Shown: positions 56,319 to 64,000 of the stretch, in pieces | Layout of the letters: every line of letters begins with the position of its first letter | How positions within the stretch are numbered: the first letter of the stretch is position 1 | DNA from: Caenorhabditis remanei | Lineage: Eukaryota; Nematoda; Chromadorea; Rhabditida; Rhabditidae | Direction of reading: 5' to 3' | NCBI RefSeq assembly: GCF_010183535.1 | Contig: NC_071331.1 | Span: 682,001-746,000 of the forward strand | Length of the DNA stretch: 64,000 nucleotides | Made by a program: the position numbers and the translations under genes | Notes under the pieces: model-generated | Told to the model about the DNA's origin: nothing | Databases searched by the model: none | The model's input: the letters and a program-made list of their open reading frames with translations, nothing else

Positions 56319-57634
56319 TCTCTAGTTAACAATTCTGTAATTTTTACGAATTAGTCACCACGCTTATATAAGCGTTGAGAGAGATAGGGTGATTGGCGAT
56401 AGATACCAAAAAAACTGAATCAACAATGAATATTTCCTTTATGGAATTTTTCTTTAACCAATTAATTGTTTTTTGCACAAAAATTATAAGTGAGTGTTGT
56501 TGAGGCATGTTATGAGTGAGTGCTGTCGATCGTCAATCTTATCGATTGGGGCACGAGCGGTCCTCCTCTGTCAACAACTTCTGATGCCGTCCGTAGCTCT
56601 GATCGATTGAGCGGTCTTCGGTTCCAATGGGCTTGTGCCCTTGAAGTCCTCAGACTGAATCGCAGTATGGAGCGGACGTTGTACGAGCTGGAAATAAGAA
56701 TTGCTCTATTTCATTCTCGTTGCAGATGAGAGAAACTTTGTTTTTCTAGAATATTTCGTAAAGAAATTAAGTTTTTCTCACGAATTATTGGGAATTTCTG
56801 AATATTCAAGCGGTTTTTAATAAATTTTATTAAAGTTGCTTGGATTTTATTAAGAATATGCTTGAAACGCTTGAATGTTTAGGAGTTTTCAGCTCAAAAA
56901 CAGCTTGCTGCTTCCCTATAAGCTTTGACCTTTCGCTGTCGTCATATTTTCGAAATTTTTCGAAATTTTTCGAAATTCGTGGGAAAATAGTCAAAAATCG
57001 ACCAAGGTTGACTGAAAATAAATCAGAAAACTCATGAGCGACCTAATTCTAGATTCCGGAGAATAAAATGATGACATATCAGCGGGTTTCGCTTAGTTTT
57101 TCAGAAATTCAGAAGATTTCCCTCGAAAATAACGATTTTACGTTGTTTTTCATCGATATTCGACGAATTTTTGTGCAAATGGTTGTAATTTTTTCATAAA
57201 ATTACGTATTGGCTCTATTTAACAGTCCTCGTGACAAAGTTTTCACATACTTGACTGATTTAGCCAGGTTTTTGGCTCAAAATTTAATTTTTTTGGCCAA
57301 TATGGAGGGTTTTTTTCGGAATTTTGGTGGTTTTCACTCAACTTTTTGTAATTTTTACAAGAATTAAAGACTCACTCAGTTAATTTCCTCGTATGGAGGT
57401 GTAGCGGTCGCACGGAATTTTTCCATGATACCATGAGCGGTCTTCGATCGAATGTCCTTCGGCTCATGGCCGTTTGCGAGCATTTCGATGGATGAGTGAT
57501 TGATCCGACAGTGATTCGGCATTTCTGAAAATTAAATGTGATTATTCTACTATGGAACAAAAAAAATTTTCAGAGAAAGCAACGAAAAGTGACGTATTTT
57601 TGCTGGAAACAAGCGCGGGAAACGGAAAAAAAAT
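56319..57634. other. Element-internal DNA upstream of the zinc-knuckle gene
   Basis: Mostly without recognised genes. It is AT-rich with TCGAAATTTT repeats near 56,950. A possible minus-strand exon lies at about 57523-57385: acceptor ATTTTCAG, then either a short frame starting MPNHCRINHSS or another frame open to an ACTGA|GTGAGT donor. The AGCGGT motif is dense at 56.5-56.8 and 57.4 kb. Confidence 0.35.
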
Positions 57635-57751
57635 TTAGGCCGACGCGATTGCATCATTTTGCCTGTTATTCTCCGCAAACACCACGAGGTCCGCAATGAC
57701 ACCCTGCAGTCGCGTACCGTATTCCGCGGGAGTTTGAACGTTATTGCTCAT
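57635..57751 (-). CDS. 38-codon open frame near the 5' LTR
   Basis: ATG to stop, starting MSNNVQTPAEYGTRLQGV and ending NDAIASA. The composition is protein-like and GC-richer than its flanks. It is the first ATG frame of note downstream of the 5' LTR on the sense strand. It may be a short leader peptide or a first exon whose donor I cannot place. No family is recognised. Confidence 0.35.
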   Translation of the reverse strand: MSNNVQTPAEYGTRLQGVIADLVVFAENNRQNDAIASA

Positions 57752-58353
57752 TATAAATTCGAAAATAGATAATTTTTCGTGGAAATTGAGCACGTTCCGC
57801 AGAAATTACGGGGTAAAAATCCGAATACAACTGAAATTATGTGTATTTTGCGTCATCGGTCACAGAATTACCATTTTTAGGCATGAATTCGGACATCCAG
57901 ACGTGGAATTTTACAGATTACTGATAGTTCTCTCATTCGAGAGGGGTTTTACCAGTTTTTCAGCACAAGCGGTGTTTCCAGGAGGAGTTCCGAGTACTTT
58001 ATTGATGAATACAAGCAATTTTTCAGCAAGTATTGTTGCACAAGTGATTTTTTCATTCGAAAGTCCACGAGTACCATAAAATTTGCCTTTTTGGCTAGAA
58101 ATTCACGTCGCCCGATGCCAGCGCCGAAGGACAACGCCAACACCAAGTTTTGTGAAGAGAATTCCTTCGAAATTTTTAGATTGGGGGGTTCAGCTCGCAC
58201 AGTGTTTCTGATTACCAGAAATCCACCAAAGTACCTAAAAACAGACACTGACTCATCCGACTGGGTTCTAGTATCATGTCATCACAAAAAATCGATAAAA
58301 ATCGAATTTTTGGGACAATCAACCCAATCATCTACCTTTTTAGAGGTAAATGA

Positions 58354-58371
58354 ACCGGTTCGTATGCACCA
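58354..58371 (-). other. Candidate primer-binding site
   Basis: On the sense (minus) strand the base after the 5' LTR starts TGGTGCATACGAACCGG. TGG at the LTR edge is the expected complement of a tRNA 3' CCA. TGGTGCAT would pair with a tRNA ending ATGCACCA, as tRNA-Gly does in C. elegans from memory; the remaining bases should be checked against a tRNA set. Confidence 0.55.
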
Positions 58372-59174
58372 TGTGGACAATGGGGTCTAGCGGGCGTCGG
58401 AGGACCCACCCATTTCCGGGGAATTATGAGAGAATGTCTGTTTTGTGAGCGGTAAAGTGGAGATAAGCGGTGCAAGCAGATAACAGTACACAAGTGTAAA
58501 CGAATCCCAATTTATTAAGGAAATATGGAACAATGAATAAAGAGCGGTCCATAATGATTTGGCCGAAGAGTTGTTCCGGGTTGGAATGTCGCGTTATTAG
58601 CGGGAGAAAATTGATTAAAACCCGATGTTTTAAGGGGAAAAATCATACGAAAAACCCTTCATGAGGGAGAAGATTATAGCGGTTTTACACACTTTTTAGG
58701 CCACAATTCAGGCTTACCTTCTACCCTTATTAGAAGGGATTTTGCCACCTTATTAGAAGGGGCAGTAGAAGTGAATAGAATATAGATCGGGCACAGATTG
58801 GGTCAGAACCAATACGGGACACCGTGAATGGGGAGCGGCCGTGACGACAGCCTGTGACTGTACGACTGAACTGAACAACTGGACTGAACTCGAGAGGGCG
58901 CGCGCCGCTGCCTTATATAGTCGGTCGGCTGCGTGGGTGCCCCTCGTTTCGTAGGTGCCCGCGCTTTAGCGCGGGCATTCAAATATAATTATTGTGAGTG
59001 TGGTTTGCTTAATGAGCAGTTTTAACGTAATTTAACACGGTAAAATGGGAAATATAGTAAACCGGAAATAATAAAAGCATTTAATGACTCTAGTTTTGTG
59101 GGCAAAACCGTAGAGAGTCATTAAAGTGCTTTCAAGTTGTCAAATGAATGCTTTGCATGGTACAGTTGACAACA
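58372..59174 (-). repeat. Long terminal repeat (5' LTR of the element)
   Basis: 803 bp, nearly identical to 47770-48572. It would start transcription of the element from its TATATAAG box (complement at 58913-58920). Its first 35 sense-strand bases also supply an in-frame stop for the truncated MATH-BTB 3. Confidence 0.95.
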
Positions 59175-60297
59175 CAATCGCCTTCATAATCTCTCCTGAC
59201 ATTCTATGAACACCCAAATCCACAACGTCTTCTTTATTGATTGATTGCTTTCCGATCAACCAGCGGTGCTGAAAAACCGGATGACTTTTCTCAAATAGAA
59301 TCTAAGTAACTCACGACGACTCTTCTCATGTTACGTTGAACTGCTAACTTCAAGAATTCCAAATTCACTTCATTTACACCCGCGTCGTGGATCACCGCAG
59401 TGGCAACTCTTTGAGTAACTGCTCTCACCAAGAAATGATCAGCTATATTCAGAAAATCTTTAAGCCCTCCTCGACCATGAACCGGTATTGGGGCGCCATA
59501 GAGGCAGTCAAGGAACTCTTCGAGGGGTCCGCGAGATGCTATTTGGAATTGGATTCTTCCACTTGCAGACACTTTCTTATCACCATTCAATTCGCAGAGA
59601 ATATCCATTATCTGGAAAAACCCCTATAATTTTCATTACGGGTGCAATAGTTCACTCACTTCTTTGCTGCAGTACAAGTTCTCATTTGGATAGGCGAAGA
59701 CAAATCGATTCTCAGGATTTTCCGGTGGCACACGATGATTCATAACAACTGGTTGATGGAATCCTTCTACCTCCAGAATCCTGATATCTGTTCCGATTAT
59801 CATTTGAGTGCCTCTAACAAATCCAAAATCTTGATTTAGTATATCATTTGCAGTAAGGAAAGTTGTCCGTTGAATAAAATTAATGTTGTTATCAAACCAA
59901 ACATCTCCACAGTCATAGATTATTGAATCATCTCTATGATTGTAATCGTTGATAGTGAACTTCAAATTCGCTTTGATTCTCCATTTTCCAACATTCGGAT
60001 CATTCACTCGACAATAGGCGGAAAGAACAAGTCGTGTGTTAACTATGGCTAACGCATGAGAAAAACCAATATTCATTTTGTTAAAGTACTGTGAAATGAG
60101 GGCGTGGTCATCATTTTCGAGAACTGGGTGAATGTTTTGAACGATGAAAACCGTTTTGAAATGGCCGAGTGGAGATGGATCTATAAACTCTGACTTAATA
60201 TCGGAGACTTGACTATGTTTTTCTAAAACTCACAATATTCTAAATACGATTTTCTCTCTGAACGAGAAATAAGTGACCAATGCTGATTTAAGTCCAT
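59140..60297 (-). pseudogene. MATH-BTB (BATH-type) protein 3, last exon split by the retrotransposon
   Basis: Exons 60297-60234, 60180-59660, 59611-59315 and 59268 onward. Exon 1 reads MDLNQHWSLISRSERKSYLEY, without MGANQS. Exon 2 is MATH-like (VLSAYCRVND, KWRIKANLKFTINDY, QDFGFVRGTQMIIGTDIRI). Exon 2/3 has YCSKEIMDILC and LEEFLDCLYGAPIPV, the BTB-like part. Exon 4 breaks at MKAIV, where the LTR begins. Reading into the LTR adds about 10 residues before a TGA at 59142-59140. The missing tail is at 47730-47769. Upstream exons are undamaged, so a protein lacking only the last dozen residues of the conserved tail could still be made if the LTR polyadenylation signals are used. It may therefore not be dead. 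Confidence 0.8.
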
Positions 60298-60964
60298 TTT
60301 GACAAAGATGGTATGGTAGGAATGAATTTGAATGAGTTCCACGTTTGAAAAAAAATATTTTGATGCCGGGGTCACTATGTTTTTAGTTTGCAAATTTTCG
60401 GTACGTGAAAATTTTTTGTAACTTTAAGGTGGTTTATTAAAGTTAATGGATGAAAAGGGAGAGTCTTAACTCTCAAAATAAAAGTACTCTTGGGCTTAAA
60501 GTGGCGATACGTTGCCGGCGAGTTTTAGACGTTGCTCAATAATTGGAGAAGGGTCGCATTTCGGCTGAAAATGTGGGTTATTATTATTAAAATTAAACGA
60601 GATAATTTTTAGATAATATTATCAAGAAAATTGTAGATCACATTACGAAAAATCAATTATTTGTGTAAAAAGGAAGGACCGGCCGCTCAATTATACCAAG
60701 ATTGGCAATGACGTCGAAGAAAGAAAAGAGTGAAATGTAGGGAGCTAAAAAGGGATTGCCCTGAAAGAAGAAGAATTAAAGATTGTGACTGATTCGCCTT
60801 CACTGTGTTTTTATTATATGTCTTTTGACTTGATAGACTAGTTTTAGAACGTATTTCAATAGTTGTTCATTTCGGGAGTTCAGTTCAACTTATGGGAATG
60901 ACAGTTTCCACAATAGTTTGTAAGTTTCCAAATACACTTCCAATACAAAAATATTCATTCATAA
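60298..60964. other. Intergenic between MATH-BTB 3 and CAP-like B
   Basis: I see no gene. It presumably contains the MATH-BTB 3 promoter (minus strand) and the 3' UTR of CAP-like B. No clear repeat is seen. Confidence 0.4.
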
Positions 60965-61638
60965 TCAAACATAATATGCCTTGCACAATCCATTAGCTGC
61001 CTTCCCATTTGGACACTGTGATCCTGGTGCTCCCTTCTTGATATCCCCATCATCTCTGCTGGTTCTGAAATTAACTTCTAAGTTACAGTACACCCCTCTC
61101 AACTCACTTCGGTCCGACAAGACAAAACGAGACGATAGAAGTTCTGGTATGTGGGATAGGGCAGACTATATCGGGAAGATAGCATCCGATTTTTGATTGT
61201 CCGGGAATTGAATTGACATGATAGTCCAAGTTAACCATTGCTTCTATAACATACTTCTTCTCTGTTGCATTTCCAAAAAAAGCGGGATACGCGAGTATCA
61301 TGTAGTTTGCTCCTGGATTCTTGTAGTTGTCGCATCGAAGTCCTTCGGCTATCTTCTCGAGATCGGTGTCCCAGTGCTGGAAGATATAAATTAGGAACAT
61401 CATGACTTTATGTAGTACTTACCACTTCTTGCATATTAGCTATTTGTTTTTTCTCAGCTATTTCTGCACGTATTCGATTCGTTTGCTTCACCAGATGGGC
61501 TTTTTCAGGGAATGTGTCCCGTTTGGCAATTATTGGAGCGGAGAACCCATTTTCCACTAGAAATTATAAACGATTTTGAGGCGATTTCAAATCTTAGTTA
61601 CCAAGGATAAGGAAGAAAAGTCCAATGAAGAGATGCAT
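60965..61638 (-). CDS. Small secreted CAP/SCP-like protein B
   Basis: Four exons, 61638-61602, 61556-61423, 61376-61108 and 61064-60965, give 180 codons including stop (179 aa), the same length as copy A at 46.6 kb; exon 2 is 134 bases in both. The signal peptide is MHLFIGLFFLILVENGFSAP. After AKR come VKQTNRIRAEIAEKKQIANM and HWDTDLEKIAEGLRC, a CAP-type N-terminal pattern (N..R..IA, NM, WD..LE..A...C). SKIGCYLPD and SQCPNGKAANGLC are the CAP-like C-terminal Cys pairs. It lacks the canonical central HxxxGEN-type region. It is probably exported; the function is unknown. It lies between MATH-BTB 3 and 4 on the same strand, mirroring copy A, which follows MATH-BTB 1 and 2 on the other strand. 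Confidence 0.7.
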
Positions 61639-62404
61639 ATTGGTTAGACAGATTTCTATGGAGTTTTTGTTCAGCTTATATAAGGAAATTTGGGAGATCT
61701 TATCTAGCAAAAAACAAAGAAAAATAAGCATAGTTCACGAAACAAATTTCCTATTGACATTTTTGAATTCTTGTTGTCTTTTATAACCTATTTCTCTTCA
61801 GCCTCAAATAATAGTAAATAAAGATTAACTGTTTTACAATTTGCATGAAACAGTGAGCTTGTTTTGAACTTTAATATTTGAACAGCACGGAGTTTATTTT
61901 TGTAGTTGACATTTTTTCTGTACAAGCACGTCTAAAGACATTATCAATCGTCAAAGTAATTGCTCGCAATTGTTGCCCTTTTTCAGTGCTAAAAGTAGAG
62001 ATTTTTGAGTTGTTTAATTTGACTGCCTGTAACTTTTTAGAATGTGACCGTACAAAAAACTTGTCAACTACAAAAATGAAGCTCTACTTGTGATCTATAC
62101 ACACCATAAACAATCGATATGGTGATACAATCAAGGAGGCTGTGATGCAGTCACAAAGTTGACAGTTTTCAACTAAAAACTGTACGTATCGCATTTTTTA
62201 TGGCCAGTACTGTATATTAACCCCTTATAATTTTTTAAGTTTACAACTGTTTTCTCCTAGTTCTGTCCCTGTTTAGAACCGCTGCTTTCTAGGTCTGCAA
62301 TGCTCAGCTAGTGTTTTTTCTAGTTTCATTCCCTGAAAACAAGAACAAATGGTTCTGAAACGGGTTACCAAAAATAGAACAAGTTCGGTAATTTCTGCAC
62401 ATGT
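61639..62404. other. Intergenic with one inverted-repeat element
   Basis: Upstream of CAP-like B (minus) and downstream of MATH-BTB 4 (minus). Apart from the family G element I see nothing coding. AGCTTATATAAGG at 61,673-61,685 contains a TATA-like box about 35-45 bases upstream of the CAP-like B start and could be its core promoter. Confidence 0.4.
61885..62200. repeat. Inverted-repeat element, family G
   Basis: GGAGTTTATTTTTGTAGTTG, then TTTTCTGTACAAG, is mirrored by GACCGTACAAAAAACTTGTC and AACTACAAAAATGAAGCTC (about 62045-62085). The flank beyond (GATATGGTGATAC, GTTGACAGTTTTCAACTAA) also matches the fragment at 30.84-31.02 kb. Confidence 0.65.
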
Positions 62405-63674
62405 TCATTTTTTATAAGAGCCCCAAAGAAAAAGTTCAGACATCATAAGTTTTTCTTCTTCAGATTCATCTTCCATTTTCCATCCAACCTCAAGAACTCT
62501 CTTCACAATTGCCTTCATAACTTCTCCTGACATCTTCTCAACATCCAAATCTTCCACATCTTTTTTCTTGATCGACTTCTTTTTGTTCAGCCAAGCGTGC
62601 TGGGGAAAAACAATATTGTTGATAGTCGACTCATAAAATAACTGACCATAACTCGTCTTAAATTAAATCTAACCGCAATCTTCCGACAAGAATGATTAAT
62701 CTTTGATCTGTGGATAATTGTTGTTCCCACTCTTTGAATTACATCACTCATATTTGAGGCTATCGCATATTTAAGTAGGTTTCGAACACTATTAGGATTG
62801 GATATTGGAATAGGAAAACCATACACTGAATCCAATAACTCCTCGAATGATCCACTTGACGGTTGCTTAAAATTCATACGGTGACTTCCAGATTTGACAA
62901 AAGCTTTTAAGATCTAGAAAAAATCTCCGATTATTAATTTTTCTATAAACTAATCATTATAACTTACAGCTTTATTACAATAGAAAATTACGTTGGGATG
63001 AAAGATACGAAACCAATTCTTCGAGTGTATCGGTGCTAATCGATAATTAATGACCAATGGCTGATAGAATCCCTCCACTTCCACAACTCGAACATCCACT
63101 TCAACTATCATTTCATTATTTCTCACAAATTTAGAATCTTCATAGATGAAATCAATCAAACTGATACTGGTACGCCGTTGAAGAGCTTGCGTAGCAGAAT
63201 TGTAACTGGAGAAATCAAGTACTCCACAATAATGTATTATTGAATCTCTCTGATCGTTGAAATTTCGTACTTTGACGGTGACATTTGCTCTGACTTTCCA
63301 AAACGAGTTATTCACTTTACAAGCAACAAATACATAGAGAAATGCATCTGGATTGAGAACACTAATTTGGTGTGAAAATGCAATATTCATTTTCCGAAAC
63401 CGTTTAGAGCGATGCGTCGATTCAGTGTGCGTAGCTATAATTCTGTCGACATCTTTGATGACGTGAACTGATTTGAAATGACCAAGAGGGTTGGGATCTG
63501 AAATTTAATTTTATACATTTTAATTTAATTTATACATTTCAATTAAATTTACAAATTTTATTTAAAGGAGGATATCTTACAATCTTCAAGATATGATGTT
63601 TTCTCCATCGAAGAATCAGAGGAACCAGAAGAATCAGAATCATCGCTTTCTGTATGAGATTGGTTTGCGCCCAT
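62405..63674 (-). CDS. MATH-BTB (BATH-type) protein 4
   Basis: Four exons, 63674-63581, 63497-62968, 62913-62647 and 62599-62405, give 362 codons including stop. It starts MGANQSHTESDDSDSS, again a match to the N-myristoylation pattern, then a Ser/Asp linker and SYLEDYPNPLGHFKS as in protein 1. Exon 2 is the MATH-like part (FLYVFVACKV, FWKVRANVTVKVRNFND, SKFVRNNEMIVEVDVRVVEV). FYCNKAILKAFVKSGS and FEELLDSVYGFPIPI are the BTB-like part. The tail has MSGEVMKAIVKRVLEVGW and extends another 25 acidic residues. It is the complete relative against which the split gene 3 can be read. Probably a CUL3 adaptor type by family. Confidence 0.75.
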
Positions 63675-64000
63675 TGAGATGCAAGAATGATACAAAATGA
63701 ATTATAATGAGTTTGAGGAAAAGGAAATTCATTTTTAAAGGTTATCCGGTTATTATATATTGGTTCACTTAAAAATCAATTAATTTCAAATTAAATTAAT
63801 ATAAATTGTTTATGGAGTCTTCAAAAACAGAAAAATACTGTGTTTTGATTCTCCGGAGTGTGAAAGGCAATTAATGTTCTTTACCCATAATCTAGAAACT
63901 AAATCAAGTTTTGAAAACATTAATTTTTTAATCATGACAGATTTCTGATAGAATAAATAAGAAGAAATCGGTTTGGAGAGCTGGAACAATGTTTCGATAG
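63675..64000. other. Upstream flank of MATH-BTB 4
   Basis: AT-rich, no exon seen. It is likely promoter DNA of MATH-BTB 4 on the minus strand. Confidence 0.35.

Larger units (their letters stand above)
47770..59174 (-). mobile_element. Bel-Pao-like LTR retrotransposon lacking reverse transcriptase
   Basis: 11.4 kb, coding strand minus. Order from its 5' end: LTR (59174-58372), candidate primer-binding site, a long leader with a 38-codon frame, a spliced zinc-knuckle gene (56318-55089), tandem repeats, gag (53193-50602), a pol-like frame (to 48519) and LTR (48572-47770). The LTRs start TG and end CA, are both 803 bp and show two differences by eye. The 5-bp target duplication is exact. I find no reverse transcriptase or RNase H motif in any frame, so mobility would need enzymes from another element. 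It inserted in the last exon of MATH-BTB 3, same strand. The element is enriched throughout for AGCGG on the plus strand. Confidence 0.92.

Overview
The window reads as nuclear DNA of a Caenorhabditis-type nematode, AT-rich and intron-rich. Splice acceptors are mostly TTTTCAG-like. The genes include a cuticle collagen, a Str-type chemoreceptor, a forkhead factor, MATH-BTB genes and a strong homologue of C. elegans F37C4.5. The species cannot be fixed from sequence alone, but the abundant MITEs and MATH-BTB expansion suit an outcrossing species such as C. remanei or C. brenneri. No rRNA gene, convincing tRNA gene or CRISPR array is visible. I rebuilt all gene models by eye from splice signals and reading-frame continuity.

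Region by region: 0.6-3.3 kb (minus) holds an intact four-exon, 865-codon protein with a coiled coil, a transposase-like DDE core and a PHD-like finger. 3.3-10.8 kb is mostly noncoding, with MITEs, small duplications and GATA sites. 10.9-23.4 kb (plus) is a nine-exon gene of the DUF4140/DUF4139 family, with a cuticle collagen nested antisense in its 5.8-kb intron 4 and several MITEs in its introns. 23.2-30.6 kb is a diverged segmental duplication carrying a second copy of the last exon, with a GC-rich palindrome between the copies. 31.2-33.5 kb is a divergent forkhead gene. 35.4-38.9 kb is a Str-superfamily GPCR followed by decayed partial copies of its 3' end.

From 41.7 to 63.7 kb lies a cluster of two gene families in opposed orientation: two MATH-BTB genes and one small secreted CAP-like gene on plus, then one MATH-BTB gene, one CAP-like gene and one MATH-BTB gene on minus. 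The two CAP-like genes have matching exon structure and both encode 179 residues. The innermost minus-strand MATH-BTB gene is split in its last exon by an 11.4-kb LTR retrotransposon (47,770-59,174) with 803-bp LTRs (two differences seen) and a 5-bp target duplication, CAATC.

The retrotransposon is the most unusual object. It is Bel-Pao-like by its gag, protease-like, integrase-like and C-terminal segments, but I can find no reverse transcriptase or RNase H. It has about 5 kb between the 5' LTR and gag, containing a spliced three-exon gene for a zinc-knuckle protein and tandem repeats. The whole element, LTRs included, is heavily enriched on one strand for AGCGG(T), in several reading frames and in noncoding parts.
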